Source: Candidatus Rokubacteria bacterium RIFCSPLOWO2_02_FULL_73_56 (GTDB taxonomy: Bacteria > Methylomirabilota > Methylomirabilia > Rokubacteriales > CSP1-6). Taken from it: a DNA stretch of 43,333 nt. The notes beneath the pieces were generated by a model, which saw nothing but the letters and a program-made list of their open reading frames with translations, did no database searches and was not told the origin of the DNA. The DNA is taken from assembly GCA_001788495.1 (NCBI GenBank), contig MGCF01000092.1, positions 1,071 through 44,403 on the forward strand. Reading direction: 5' to 3'. A program made the translations under genes and the position numbers. Shown in pieces: positions 1 through 9,708 of this stretch; the first letter of the stretch is position 1; every line of letters starts with the position of its first letter.

Positions 1-351
1 TTCGAGCAGATCGACGTCCTTCGAGGTGATCGAGAGGTTGCGCCCGTTTCGGGAGAGGTTGCCGTCGGTCGCGATCAGGCCCACCACATAGGCCGTCGCG
101 GGCGACCATACCGTGCGGTGATACGGAACGGTCGTCCCGCGCTCGAATCCGTAGCCGGGAGATGGTCCCCGGGGGCGGGCCTGAATTCCGAACTGGCGTA
201 GCCTCCTTCCCACCGTCGTTGCCCCGCACCCCAGCCGGACCGCGGTCTCAACGGCCGTCAGCCGTTCCTCCACATAGAGCCGCCTCAACAGCTCGGCGTC
301 GACCGGCACGTAAGAGGGACGCACGCGAGATGGCCTCGCTCTCAGCGTCAT
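1..351 (-). CDS. LAGLIDADG-type homing endonuclease-like protein with N-terminal HTH-like region, partial (runs off left edge)
   Basis: Manual reverse-strand translation from ATG at 351 (in-frame GTG 12 nt further upstream) gives MTLRARPSRVRPSYVPVDAELLRRLYVEERLTAVETAVRLGCGATTVGRRLRQFGIQARPRGPSPGYGFERGTTVPYHRTVWSPATAYVVGLIATDGNLSRNGRNLSITSKDVDLLE with no stop. 'AYVVGLIATDGNLS..GRNLSITSKDVDLLE' matches the first LAGLIDADG helix and following strand; the N-terminus looks like an HTH. Confidence 0.75.
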   Translation of the reverse strand, partial: MTLRARPSRVRPSYVPVDAELLRRLYVEERLTAVETAVRLGCGATTVGRRLRQFGIQARPRGPSPGYGFERGTTVPYHRTVWSPATAYVVGLIATDGNLSRNGRNLSITSKDVDLLE

Positions 352-417
352 CCTCGACTCCACCCGCGTCAATGTCTCGGATTCCTGACATCGCCGGCGG
401 AGCGGTGGACAGTGAGC

Positions 418-423
418 TACAAT
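418..423 (+). promoter_or_regulatory. -10-like TACAAT 8 nt upstream of iorA ATG (possible leaderless start)
   Basis: gctacaatccaggcccATG; no strong SD before the ATG. Confidence 0.4.
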
Positions 424-431
424 CCAGGCCC

Positions 432-2576
432 ATGGGGGAGCTGTCGTACGCCGAGGACGTCAAGCAGCTCGCGTTCGGCGAGGGCGAGGTCCTGCGCGGC
501 GAGGGGATCCTCGCGATCACGAAGGCGCTGCTGCAATCGGGCGTGAGCTACGTGGGCGGCTACCCCGGCGCGCCCGTCTCCTACCTGATCGACGTCCTCG
601 CCGACGCCAACGAGCCGGTCCTCAAGCCCCTCGGCGTCTACTTCGAGCAGTCCGGCAGCGAGGCGGCGGCGGCGGCGCTGCTCGGCGCGTCCATCAACTA
701 CCCGGTGCGCGGCGCGGTGACGTGGAAGTCCGTGGTCGGCACCAACGTGGCCTCGGACGCGCTCTCCCACGTGGCCTCCGCGGGCGTGATCGGCGGCAGC
801 GTCATCGTCATCGGCGAGGACTACGGCGAGGGGTCGTCGATCCTCCAGGAGCGGACGCACTCGGCGGCGCTCAAGTCGTCGGTGCCGCTGCTCGACCCGC
901 GCAACAGCCTCGACAGCTTCGCCCGCTTCGTGGAGGCGGGCTTCGGGCTCTCGGAGGCGTGCAACGAGCCGGTCTTCTTCTCGATCCGCATCCGCGCCTG
1001 CCACATGCGCGGCACGCTCCACTGCAAGGACAACGTGCGGCCGAAGGTCAGCATGCTCTCGCCGCTCGGCGCGCCGAGCTTCAGCCTCGAGCGGATCAAC
1101 CTGCCGCCGTTCACCTACGCGATGGAGGCGCAGAAGTTCGAGCAGCGGCTGCCCGCGGCGCGCCGCTACATCGTCGAGCACGGGCTGAACGAGCACCACC
1201 GCGGCGAGGAGGACCACCTGGGCATCGTGCTGCAGGGCGGGCTCTGGAACACGACGCTCCGCTGCCTGCACGTCCTCGGGCTGGCCGACACGCGCGGGCG
1301 CACGCCGCTGCCGCTCCTCGTGCTGAACGCGATCCACCCGCTCGTGCCCGAGCAGCTCGTGGCGTTCATGCGCGGCAAGCGCCGGATCCTCGTCGTCGAG
1401 GAGGGGATGCCGAACTACATCGAGCGCGAGCTCGGGGCGCTCGCGCACGAGGCGCGGCTCGACGTCGAGATCTCCGGCAAGGACGTCCTCGCGCCCAACG
1501 GCGAGTACGTGCCGCAGCTCGTGCTGCGCGGGCTCAGCCGCTTTCTCGCGACGGCGGGTGTCCGCTCGGTGCCGGCGGCGACGCTCGAGGAGCGCTACCG
1601 CGCGCTCACGGCCCACCAGGCGCGGGTGCGCGAGGTGCTGCCGGTGCCGGTCGCCAAGCGCCCGCCGTCCTTCTGCACCGGCTGCCCGGAGCGCCCCGTG
1701 TTCAGCGCGATGAAGATCCTGCGCGAGCGGGAGCCGGCGGTCGGCGACACGCACGTCTCGGCCGACATCGGCTGCTCGACGTTCTCGACCCAGGCGCCCT
1801 TCAACGTGGGCAGCTCGGTGCTCGGCTACGGCATGGGCCTGGCCTCGTCGAGCGCGGTGGCGCCGCTCTTCGGCAAGCGCGTCGTCTCGTTCATGGGCGA
1901 CGGCGGGTTCTGGCACAACGGCCTCACGAACGGCGTCGCCAACGCGATGTACAACAAGCAGGACTCCGTCCTCGTGATCCTCGACAACTTCTACGCCGCG
2001 GCGACCGGGCAGCACCACCTGCCGTCCACGGGCACGAACGCGCGGAGGGAGCCGGTCCGCATGACGATCCCCGAGGCGCTGCGCGGGCTCGGCGTCCCGT
2101 GGGTGCGCACGGTGAACTCGTACCGCATCGCGGAGGTCGTGGCGACGCTGCGCGAGGCGCTCACCACGCGCGTGCCCGGGCTCAAGGTGGTCATCGCGAG
2201 GAACGAGTGCATGCTCGAGCGCCAGCGGCGCGAGCGCCCGCGCCTCCGGCAGCTCGAGGCCGCGGGCGCGCAGGTGGTCCGGCCGCGCTTCGGCGTGGAC
2301 CCGGACGTCTGCACGGGCGACCACTCGTGCATCCGCCTGAGCGGCTGCCCGTCGCTCACGCTCCGTCCGAGCCCCGACCCCTTCCGCGCCGACCCGATCG
2401 CGCACGTGGACGACACGTGCGTCGGCTGCGGCGTGTGCGGCGAGGTGGCCCACGCCGCGGTGCTCTGCCCGTCGTTCTACGAGGTCCGCGTCGTCTCCAA
2501 CCCGAGCCGCTGGACGCGGTTCGCGGGCCGGCTGCGCCGGGCGGTCATCCGGCGGCTCGCGGCCGTCACGGCGTGA
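432..2576 (+). CDS. iorA: Indolepyruvate ferredoxin oxidoreductase subunit alpha (TPP enzyme with C-terminal ferredoxin domain)
   Basis: ORF track 162..2576, start reassigned to ATG 432 (MGELSYAEDVKQLAFGEGEVLRGEGILAITKALLQSGVSYVGGYPGAPVSYL). Motifs FCTGCPERPVF, GDGGFWHNGL, C-terminal CxGDHSCIRLSGCPSL and DDTCVGCGVCGE. Confidence 0.9.
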   Translation: MGELSYAEDVKQLAFGEGEVLRGEGILAITKALLQSGVSYVGGYPGAPVSYLIDVLADANEPVLKPLGVYFEQSGSEAAAAALLGASINYPVRGAVTWKSVVGTNVASDALSHVASAGVIGGSVIVIGEDYGEGSSILQERTHSAALKSSVPLLDPRNSLDSFARFVEAGFGLSEACNEPVFFSIRIRACHMRGTLHCKDNVRPKVSMLSPLGAPSFSLERINLPPFTYAMEAQKFEQRLPAARRYIVEHGLNEHHRGEEDHLGIVLQGGLWNTTLRCLHVLGLADTRGRTPLPLLVLNAIHPLVPEQLVAFMRGKRRILVVEEGMPNYIERELGALAHEARLDVEISGKDVLAPNGEYVPQLVLRGLSRFLATAGVRSVPAATLEERYRALTAHQARVREVLPVPVAKRPPSFCTGCPERPVFSAMKILREREPAVGDTHVSADIGCSTFSTQAPFNVGSSVLGYGMGLASSSAVAPLFGKRVVSFMGDGGFWHNGLTNGVANAMYNKQDSVLVILDNFYAAATGQHHLPSTGTNARREPVRMTIPEALRGLGVPWVRTVNSYRIAEVVATLREALTTRVPGLKVVIARNECMLERQRRERPRLRQLEAAGAQVVRPRFGVDPDVCTGDHSCIRLSGCPSLTLRPSPDPFRADPIAHVDDTCVGCGVCGEVAHAAVLCPSFYEVRVVSNPSRWTRFAGRLRRAVIRRLAAVTA

Positions 2577-4123
2577 GCGAGGGGCGGCTCCTCAGCGTCC
2601 TGATCCCCGCCGTCGGCGGGCAGGGGGGCGGCGTCCTGCTCGACTGGATCGTGGACGCGGCGCTCGTGGACGGTTACCCGGTGCACGGCACGTCCATTCC
2701 CGGCGTGGCGCAGCGCACGGGCTCGACGTCCTACTACGTCGAGCTGTTCACGGCGCGCGAGGCCGGCGAGGAGGCGGCGCCCACCTTCTCGCTCTACCCG
2801 GTGCCGGGGGCGCTCGACGTCCTGCTCGCCGCCGAGTTCCTCGAGGTCGGGCGCTCGATCGAGCTCGGCTTCCCGTCGCCCGCGCGCACGACGATCGTCG
2901 CGAGCACGCACCGCCTGTACTCGATCCACGAGAAGATCCCGACGGGGAACGGCATCTACCCGATCGCCGACCTCCAGGCCGCCGCGCGCGCGTTCGCGAG
3001 GACGCTCTACGCGTTCGACGCGCTCGCCCTGGCCCGCGAGCACGGGACCGAGGCGAACGCGGTCCTGCTCGGGGCGCTCGCCGGCTCGGGCGCCCTGCCG
3101 GTGCGGCCCGAGGCGTTCCGCGCGGCGATCGAGCGCAAGGGAGTCCAGGTCGAGGCCAACCTGCGCGGCTTCGACGCCGGTCTCGCCGTCACCGCCAGGC
3201 TCCGCGAGGGGGCGGGCGCCGGGACTCCAGCCCCGCCGCCCGCCGCCGCCCCGGCGGCGGTGATCACCGACGACGCGCTCGCACGGACCGTCGCGGAGCT
3301 GCCGGAGGCGCTCCGGCCGACGCTCGGGCAGGGCGTGGCGCGGCTCCTGGACTACCAGGACCCCGCGTACGCGCGGCGCTACCTCGAGCGGCTCCGGCCG
3401 TTCGCGGCCGGCGGCGACACGGAGCTCACCGCGACGCTCGCGCGCTGGCTCGCGGTGCTGATGACGTATGAGGACGCCGTGCGTGTGGCCCAGCTCAAGA
3501 CGCGCGCGGGCCGCTTCGAGCGCATCCGCCGCGAGACGGGCGCGGAGCGGGGCGAGATCGTCGTGACCGACTACCTGAAGCCCGACCTCGACGAGATCCT
3601 GGGGGTGCTCCCGGACCGGCTGGTCGCGCCGCTGGCGCGCTGGGCGGAGCGCCGCTGGCCGCACGCGCGCCCCGCGCTCGCGCAGCACGTGCGGACCACG
3701 ACGGTCAGCGGGTACCTGCGCGTGTGGCTGCTCACGCTGCTCAAGCCGCTCCGCCCGATCTCCCTCCGCGCGCGCCTGGAGCACGCGCGGATCGACCGCT
3801 GGCTCGCGGCGGTCGAGCGGTGCGCCCGCTGGGACCGGGCGCTCGCGCTGGAGGTGGCGCGCGCCGCGCAGCTCGTGAAGGGGTACGGCGACGTCCGCCG
3901 CCGCATGGCCGCGCACTTCGAGCGCCTGCTGGCCGGCGTGACGCGGGCGGCGGAGCTCGAGGCGCCCGGCGGGAGCTTCGAGGCGGCGCGGAGCCTGGCC
4001 GCCCGCTACCGGGTGCTCGTGCTCCAGGGGCCGGACGCCGAGCCGCGGGCGGTCGCGCTCGCCGAGCACGTGCTGGCGCGGCTCGCCGCCGCGGATCGCA
4101 CGGGGGCGCTCGCGCTCCTCTAG
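2573..4123 (+). CDS. iorB: Indolepyruvate oxidoreductase subunit beta, long form with C-terminal DUF6537-like extension
   Basis: GTG start overlaps iorA stop (GTGA). [50 protein letters not shown] is a 2-oxoacid oxidoreductase gamma-type domain, followed by a long C-terminal domain ([18 protein letters not shown]...[11 protein letters not shown]). Confidence 0.88.
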   Translation: MSEGRLLSVLIPAVGGQGGGVLLDWIVDAALVDGYPVHGTSIPGVAQRTGSTSYYVELFTAREAGEEAAPTFSLYPVPGALDVLLAAEFLEVGRSIELGFPSPARTTIVASTHRLYSIHEKIPTGNGIYPIADLQAAARAFARTLYAFDALALAREHGTEANAVLLGALAGSGALPVRPEAFRAAIERKGVQVEANLRGFDAGLAVTARLREGAGAGTPAPPPAAAPAAVITDDALARTVAELPEALRPTLGQGVARLLDYQDPAYARRYLERLRPFAAGGDTELTATLARWLAVLMTYEDAVRVAQLKTRAGRFERIRRETGAERGEIVVTDYLKPDLDEILGVLPDRLVAPLARWAERRWPHARPALAQHVRTTTVSGYLRVWLLTLLKPLRPISLRARLEHARIDRWLAAVERCARWDRALALEVARAAQLVKGYGDVRRRMAAHFERLLAGVTRAAELEAPGGSFEAARSLAARYRVLVLQGPDAEPRAVALAEHVLARLAAADRTGALALL

Positions 4124-4812
4124 CGGCGCTGCCTGACGAGCTCGCCGAGGCGCCGCACGCTCGCCTCGGGCAGGTTCACGAAGGTGAGCGCGTAGCCGTC
4201 CGGGTCGCGGCGGAGGACCAGCGCGACCGCCTCGACGGCGGTCCCGCCGTCGAGCGGCGTGAAGGAGATCCGCACGGCGCTCTTCGGCTCGAGCGCGCCC
4301 GGCACGCGCACCTTCATGCCCGCCACGCCGACCTCCACGGACATCGCGTGGTGCTCGGCGCCGCTGTACTCGCGGATCCGGACCGGGAGCGACACGGGCG
4401 CGCGGGGGGCGCGCCGCCGGTCGGCGGGCGCCTCGCGCTCGAGGAGCCGGCTCATCGCGTGCGGCTCGAGGACCGTCAGGACCTCGTTGAGGCGGTCGAG
4501 GGGCACGGGCTTGCCGACGAAGTCGGCCGCGCCCAGGCGCAGGCACTCGCGGGCCTGGCTCTCGGTGACGACGCCGGAGACCGCGACGATCGGGACGCCG
4601 AGCTCGCGCACGGGGCGGAGCTGGAGGAAGTCGAGCCCGCTCATGCCGGGCAGGTGGATGTCGAGGATGATCGCGTCCGGGCGCTCGGTCGCGAGCTTGC
4701 CGAGCGCGGCCTCGGCGCTGCGGACCACCAGCGGCTGATGACCCAGCTCGAGCAGGAAATCCCGGAACACGTCGCCGAGATCCGTCTCGTCCTCGACCAC
4801 CAGGATCCGCAT
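4120..4812 (-). CDS. Response regulator receiver (REC) protein with C-terminal PilZ domain
   Basis: [16 protein letters not shown]...[14 protein letters not shown]...[10 protein letters not shown] (REC), then [40 protein letters not shown] (PilZ RxxxR / D-N-S-x-G-like region). 3' end overlaps iorB by 4 nt. Confidence 0.85.
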   Translation of the reverse strand: MRILVVEDETDLGDVFRDFLLELGHQPLVVRSAEAALGKLATERPDAIILDIHLPGMSGLDFLQLRPVRELGVPIVAVSGVVTESQARECLRLGAADFVGKPVPLDRLNEVLTVLEPHAMSRLLEREAPADRRRAPRAPVSLPVRIREYSGAEHHAMSVEVGVAGMKVRVPGALEPKSAVRISFTPLDGGTAVEAVALVLRRDPDGYALTFVNLPEASVRRLGELVRQRR

Positions 4813-4880
4813 CGTGCGGAAATGCTAGCACGAGAGGCACGACTCCAGGCCCGGCGGGGCTCCACGCGAATGATGCGGCG

Positions 4881-4889
4881 TGTTATACT
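4881..4889 (+). promoter_or_regulatory. Extended -10 promoter candidate (TG-T-TATACT) for nuo cluster 1
   Basis: tgttatactcctccgc upstream of nuoA1; SD gaaggagga about 12 nt before GTG 4919. Confidence 0.45.
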
Positions 4890-4918
4890 CCTCCGCGTCG
4901 ATTTCGAAGGAGGAACGC

Positions 4919-5272
4919 GTGTCGGGCTACCTGCCCGTGTTCATCTTCGCGGTCCTGATCGTCGGCTTCGCTGTCGGGTCGCTGGCGGTGGCGTGGCTCC
5001 TGCGGCCCCACCGCCCGGACGCCGTGAAGCAGATGAACTACGAGTGCGGCGCCGAGCCCGTCGGCCCGGCGTGGGTGCAGTTCCCCGTCGGGTTCTACCT
5101 GGTCGCCCTCGTCTTCATCGTGTTCGACGCGCTCGCCGTCTTCCTGATCCCGTGGACGCTCGTGCTCCGCGCGGGCGGCATGCCGGCCTTCTGGGTGATG
5201 GCGGCGTTCATCGGGATCATCGGGCTCGGCTGGCTCTACGCGTACCGGGAGGGAGTGCTCGAGTGGAAGTGA
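4919..5272 (+). CDS. nuoA: NADH-quinone oxidoreductase subunit A (cluster 1)
   Basis: [72 protein letters not shown] upstream of GTG. Confidence 0.92.
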   Translation: MSGYLPVFIFAVLIVGFAVGSLAVAWLLRPHRPDAVKQMNYECGAEPVGPAWVQFPVGFYLVALVFIVFDALAVFLIPWTLVLRAGGMPAFWVMAAFIGIIGLGWLYAYREGVLEWK

Positions 5273-5904
5273 AGCCGCCGGTGCCGCGGATCCCCCCGCC
5301 GGGCTGGAGCGAGTTCAAGGACCTCCAGGAGTGGGAGAAGTACCACCAGGAGCGCGCGCAGGACGACAAGACGTCGGAGACGCTCGCGTCCATCGCCGAC
5401 GCCATCCACCACATGCCGGGCGGCTGGATCGTGACGACGTCCACCGAGAAGATCTTCAACTGGGCCCGGAAGTCCTCGATCTGGCCCGTCACGTTCGGGC
5501 TCGCGTGCTGCGCGATCGAGATGATGGCCACGTTCGCCTCGCGCTTCGACGTGGAGCGGTTCGGGATGGTGCCGTGGGCCTCGCCGCGCCACTCCGACCT
5601 CATGATCGTGTCCGGCACGGTGACGATCAAGATGGCGCCGCTGCTCAAGCGCATCTACGGCCAGATGCCGGACCCGAAGTGGGTCGTCTCGATGGGCTCG
5701 TGCGCGAACTCGGGCGGCCCCTTCCGCCACGGCTACCACGTGGTGAAGGGCGTGGACCGCGTCGTCCCGGTGGACGTCTACGTCCCCGGCTGCCCGCCCA
5801 CGCCCGACTCGCTGATGTACGGCCTGCTCCGGCTGCAGGAGCTCGTCGGCGAGTTCCAGCGGACCGGGCGGCGCGCGACGCCCGCCGAGGGCGCGTCCGC
5901 ATGA
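5263..5904 (+). CDS. nuoB: NADH-quinone oxidoreductase subunit B (cluster 1)
   Basis: [18 protein letters not shown]... with [41 protein letters not shown] start overlaps nuoA. Confidence 0.93.
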   Translation: MEVKPPVPRIPPPGWSEFKDLQEWEKYHQERAQDDKTSETLASIADAIHHMPGGWIVTTSTEKIFNWARKSSIWPVTFGLACCAIEMMATFASRFDVERFGMVPWASPRHSDLMIVSGTVTIKMAPLLKRIYGQMPDPKWVVSMGSCANSGGPFRHGYHVVKGVDRVVPVDVYVPGCPPTPDSLMYGLLRLQELVGEFQRTGRRATPAEGASA

Positions 5905-6353
5905 CGGCCGCCGACGCCGCGGCGCGGATCCGGGAGCGGTTCGGGGTCGAGGCCGTCGTCGAGGGCTCGAGCGTGACCGCCGTGCTGCCCCGCGAGCGAT
6001 GGCAGGAGGCCGGCGGTGTCGCCCGCCGCGAGCTCGGCTGCGCCTTCTTCAACTGGCTCAGCGCGGTGGACTGGAAGGAGCGGGGGCTCGAGGTCGTCTG
6101 CCGCGTGGACAACCTCGACGCGCGGCTCGGGCTCACGCTGCGGACGAGGCTCGACGCGGGCGCGCCGCGCTGCCCCACGCTCACCGGCGTCTGGCGCGGC
6201 GCGGACTGGATGGAGCGCGAGTGCTACGACATGTTCGGCGTGGTCTTCGAGGGCCATCCCGACCTCCGGCGGATCCTGCTCTCCGAGGACTGGGAGGGCC
6301 ACCCGCTGCGGAAGGACTACGCCGTGGACACGCCGCACACCCCGTACCGGTGA
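5901..6353 (+). CDS. nuoC: NADH-quinone oxidoreductase subunit C (cluster 1)
   Basis: [15 protein letters not shown]...[44 protein letters not shown] overlap with nuoB. Confidence 0.93.
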   Translation: MTAADAAARIRERFGVEAVVEGSSVTAVLPRERWQEAGGVARRELGCAFFNWLSAVDWKERGLEVVCRVDNLDARLGLTLRTRLDAGAPRCPTLTGVWRGADWMERECYDMFGVVFEGHPDLRRILLSEDWEGHPLRKDYAVDTPHTPYR

Positions 6354-6375
6354 GCCGCCGCCGGAGGAGCCGACG

Positions 6376-7011
6376 ATGATCTACGAGCTGCGCACCTACA
6401 CGCTGGTGCCCGGCACGCAGGGCCAGTACCTCGAGCACAACCGGGAGACCGGCCGGGCGGTCCGCGGGGACCGGTACGGCACGCTCGTGGGCTCGTGGAC
6501 GACCGAGATCGGCCCGCTCAACCAGTTCGTGCACCTCTGGAGCTATCCGAGCTTCGAGGAGCGCACGCGGCTGCGCGGCGAGCTGGCGAAGAACCGGGAC
6601 TGGACCGAGGGCTACCTGCCGAAGATCCGCCCGCTGCTCGTCGCGCAGGAGAACAAGCTCCTCTCCGAGGTGCTGCCGCTCCAGCCGCCGGCGGACGCCG
6701 GCCACGTCTACGAGCTCCGGACGTACCGCACGCACGTCGGCAAGGCGCCGGAGTGGCTCGGGCACTTCCGGGCGATCATGCCGGTGCGCGAGAAGTACTC
6801 GAGGCGCGTCGGCCTCTGGCAGACGGAGGTCGCGCAGCTCAACGAGGTCGTGCACCTCTGGGCGTACCGCGACCTCAACGAGCGCGCCGCGGTGCGCGCG
6901 CAGGCGCTCCAGGACCCGGAGTGGCAGGCCTTCGTCGCGAAGTCGGCGCCCCTGCTGGCCGAGATGCGGTCCGTCGCGATGCTCCCGGCGCCCGCCTCGC
7001 CGATGCGCTAG
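6376..7011 (+). CDS. NIPSNAP family protein, two tandem NIPSNAP-like domains
   Basis: MIYELRTYTLVPGTQGQYLEHN... and second copy HVYELRTYRTHVGKAPEWLGHFRAIMPVREKYSRRVGLWQTEVAQLNEVVHLWAYRD; SD ggaggag. Confidence 0.85.
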   Translation: MIYELRTYTLVPGTQGQYLEHNRETGRAVRGDRYGTLVGSWTTEIGPLNQFVHLWSYPSFEERTRLRGELAKNRDWTEGYLPKIRPLLVAQENKLLSEVLPLQPPADAGHVYELRTYRTHVGKAPEWLGHFRAIMPVREKYSRRVGLWQTEVAQLNEVVHLWAYRDLNERAAVRAQALQDPEWQAFVAKSAPLLAEMRSVAMLPAPASPMR

Positions 7012-7020
7012 CCGTTCGCC

Positions 7021-8184
7021 ATGCCCGAGACGCAGACGCGGCAGGTCGTCGAGCTCGGCTACGCGGGCAGCGAGCGCCTCGTGATGAACATGGGGCCGCA
7101 GCACCCGTCCGCGCACGGCGTGTTTCGCATGCTCCTGACGCTCGAGGGGGAGACCGTGGTCGCGATGGACGCGATCATCGGCTACCTGCACCGCTGCCAC
7201 GAGAAGCTCGGCGAGACCCTCACGTACGTGCAGTACCCGTCGATCGCCTCGAAGACCGACTACGTCGCCGCGATGACCTCGGAGCTCGCGTACGTGTCGG
7301 CGGTCGAGGCGCTCGGCACGTTCGAGGTGCCGAGGCGCGCCCAGTACCTGCGCGTGCTCGTCGCCGAGCTGCAGCGCATCGCCTCGCACTGCCTCTGGCT
7401 CGGCACGTGGTGCATGGACATGGGCGGGGCGCTCGGGGGCGGCGCCACGGTGTTCCTCTACTGCTTCCGCGAGCGCGAGGAGGTCCTCGACCGCCTCGAG
7501 GAGCTGACCGGGGCGCGCCTGCTCTACGGCTTCCACCAGGTCGGCGGCACGCGCTACGACGTCCCCGCGGGCTGGGACCGGAAGGTCCGCGACACCGTGG
7601 CGTTCATCGAGCGGCGGATCGACGAGTGGGAGGCGATGCTCGAGGACAACGCCGTCTTCCGCGTGCGCACGCAGGGCGTCGGCGTCGTCTCGCGCGAGCT
7701 CGCGCAGGAGGTGGGCATCGCCGGCCCGCTGCTCCGGGGCTCCGGCGTGGACTTCGACCTCCGGCGCGACGCGCCCTACTCCTCGTACGGGGACTTCCGG
7801 TTCCGCGTGCCCGTGGAGGCGGCGGGCGACTGCTACGCGCGCTACCGCGTGCGGATGGTCGAGTTCCGCGAGTCGATCCGGATCGCCCGCCAGGTGCTCG
7901 ACGGGCTGCCCGAGGGGCCGATCTCGTCGCGCCCGGGCGTGAAGTCCGTGGGGCAGGTGCGGGTCCCGAAGGGCGAGGCGTACGCGCGCGTCGAGGGCGC
8001 GCGCGGCGAGGTGGGCTGCTACATCGTGAGCGACGGCGGGCCCAGGCCCTACCGCATGAAGTGGCGCGGGGCGTCGTTCTCGAACCTCGCCGTGCTGCCG
8101 CACATCATCCCCGGCCACAAGGTGGCCGACGTGGTCGCGATCATGGGCTCCGTGGACCCCGTGTTCGGCGAGGTGGATCGCTGA
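7021..8184 (+). CDS. nuoD: NADH-quinone oxidoreductase subunit D (cluster 1)
   Basis: MNMGPQHPSAHGVFRMLLTLEGETV...IIGYLHRCHEKL...CYIVSDGGPRPYRMKWRGASFSNL. Confidence 0.93.
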   Translation: MPETQTRQVVELGYAGSERLVMNMGPQHPSAHGVFRMLLTLEGETVVAMDAIIGYLHRCHEKLGETLTYVQYPSIASKTDYVAAMTSELAYVSAVEALGTFEVPRRAQYLRVLVAELQRIASHCLWLGTWCMDMGGALGGGATVFLYCFREREEVLDRLEELTGARLLYGFHQVGGTRYDVPAGWDRKVRDTVAFIERRIDEWEAMLEDNAVFRVRTQGVGVVSRELAQEVGIAGPLLRGSGVDFDLRRDAPYSSYGDFRFRVPVEAAGDCYARYRVRMVEFRESIRIARQVLDGLPEGPISSRPGVKSVGQVRVPKGEAYARVEGARGEVGCYIVSDGGPRPYRMKWRGASFSNLAVLPHIIPGHKVADVVAIMGSVDPVFGEVDR

Positions 8185-9167
8185 TGCCCTCGTTCGCCCG
8201 GCACGCGCTCGAGGCCGCCGTCGTGCTCGGCGCCCTCGTCGGCCTCGTCGCGTACGTGACGCTGCTCGAGCGGAAGTTCGCGGCGCGGCTGCAGTCGCGC
8301 ATCGGCCCGTACTACGTCGGGTGGCCGCACGGGTGGCTCCAGCCGATCGCGGACGGGCTGAAGCTCATGCTGAAGGAGGACGTGGTCCCCGCGCGCGCCG
8401 ACCGCGGCGTGTACAACCTGGCGCCGATCGTCTTCCTCGTCCCGTGCCTCCTGATCTTCGCGACGATCCCGTTCGCGCCCGGGCTCGGCGTCGCCGACCT
8501 CGCCATCGGCGTGCTGTTCTTCCTCGCCGTCTCCTCGCTCGAGATCGTCGGGCTCTTCATGGGCGGCTGGGGCTCGAACAACAAGTACGCGCTGCTGTCC
8601 GTGATGCGCGCCGTGAACCAGATCATCTCCTACGACCTGCCGTTCATCTTCGTCGCGCTCGTGCCGGTGCTGCTCGCGGGGTCGCTCCAGATGTCGGCCA
8701 TCGTCGGCGCGCAGGCGGGGCTCTGGTTCGTCGCGTACCCGGTCCTCGGGCAGCTCGCGTTCCTGGCGTTCGTGGTCGCGACGCTCGCCGCGGAGAACCG
8801 CGTGCCGTTCGACATCCTCGAGGCCGAGTCCGAGCTGGTCGCGGGCTTCCGCGTGGAGTACAGCGGGATGAAGCTCGCGCTGATCCAGCTCGGCGAGTAC
8901 GCGCACATGCTGGGGACGAGCTTCCTCGGCGCGCTGCTCTTCCTCGGCGGCTGGCTCGGCCCGGGCCCCGCGTGGCTCGGCCCGGTCTGGTTCCTCGCGA
9001 AGGCGCTCGCGATCTTCCTGCTCGTCACGTGGGTGCGCTGGAGCTTCGTGCGGATCCGCGTGGACCAGATCCTCGCGATCTCGTGGAAGCTCATGCTGCC
9101 CGCGTCGGTCCTCCTGCTGCTGGCGACCGCGCTCTGGGTCGCCGCGGGAGGTGCCGGTGCAGCCTGA
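8184..9167 (+). CDS. nuoH: NADH-quinone oxidoreductase subunit H (cluster 1)
   Basis: MPSFARHALEAAVVLGALVGLVAYVTLLERKFAARLQSRIGPYYVG...PFDILEAESELVAGFRVEYSGMKLALIQLGEY. Confidence 0.93.
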   Translation: MPSFARHALEAAVVLGALVGLVAYVTLLERKFAARLQSRIGPYYVGWPHGWLQPIADGLKLMLKEDVVPARADRGVYNLAPIVFLVPCLLIFATIPFAPGLGVADLAIGVLFFLAVSSLEIVGLFMGGWGSNNKYALLSVMRAVNQIISYDLPFIFVALVPVLLAGSLQMSAIVGAQAGLWFVAYPVLGQLAFLAFVVATLAAENRVPFDILEAESELVAGFRVEYSGMKLALIQLGEYAHMLGTSFLGALLFLGGWLGPGPAWLGPVWFLAKALAIFLLVTWVRWSFVRIRVDQILAISWKLMLPASVLLLLATALWVAAGGAGAA

Positions 9168-9708
9168 CGGCGGCACCGCCCAGGGTGTCCTGCGCGAGAC
9201 CGCGCAGCTCGTCGGCGCCGTCGGGCGCGCGATGGGCACGACCCTGCGGAACCTGTTCCGGCGGCCCGTCACGCTCCGCTACCCGGACGTCACGCGCGTG
9301 TACCCGGACCGCTTCCGCGGCGTGCTCGCCCTCACCTACGACCGGGAGACCGGCGAGGAGAACTGCATCGGCTGCCGGCTCTGCGAGTACATCTGCCCGC
9401 CGCAGGTCATCAAGGTCGAGATGCTGAAGGCCGAGAAGCGCAACTGGGCGAAGACCTTCACGCTCGAGCTGTACTCCTGCGAGTTCTGCGAGCTGTGCGT
9501 GCAGGTGTGCCCGACCGACGCGATCGTCATGCTGAAGACGTTCGATCTCGCCACGACCGACCGGCGGGAGCTGCTCCTCGACAAGGACCGGCTCCACGCC
9601 CTGGGTCTCCGGTTCGAGCACTCGTGGGCGACCGGCACCAGGCTCCGGGACATGCAGGCCCCCCCCAAGGCGGCGCGCGCGGCGGGCGAGGGAGGGGCCA
9701 GGGAGTGA
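9151..9708 (+). CDS. nuoI: NADH-quinone oxidoreductase subunit I, 2x[4Fe-4S] (cluster 1)
   Basis: CIGCRLCEYICPPQVIKVE and CEFCELCVQVCPTDAIVM; GTG start overlaps nuoH. Confidence 0.92.
   Translation: MPVQPDGGTAQGVLRETAQLVGAVGRAMGTTLRNLFRRPVTLRYPDVTRVYPDRFRGVLALTYDRETGEENCIGCRLCEYICPPQVIKVEMLKAEKRNWAKTFTLELYSCEFCELCVQVCPTDAIVMLKTFDLATTDRRELLLDKDRLHALGLRFEHSWATGTRLRDMQAPPKAARAAGEGGARE

Noticed and set aside
417-2453. Very long antisense ORFs (e.g. 417..2453 -, 2477..4840 -, 12257..14251 -, 13656..16295 -, 27563..29476 -, 33251..35212 -, 39693..41756 -)
   Set aside because: Arg/His/Glu-rich low-complexity translations opposite strongly supported genes; typical shadow ORFs in GC-rich DNA with few stop codons.
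3223-3262. GC-rich inverted repeat ccgccgcc/ggcggcgg in iorB
   Set aside because: Lies in an Ala/Pro/Gly inter-domain linker ([18 protein letters not shown]); explained by low-complexity codons.
722-4123. Extended 1133-aa ORF covering the iorA region and iorB
   Set aside because: The N-terminal part is out-of-frame shadow translation of iorA; real iorB begins at GTG 2573.
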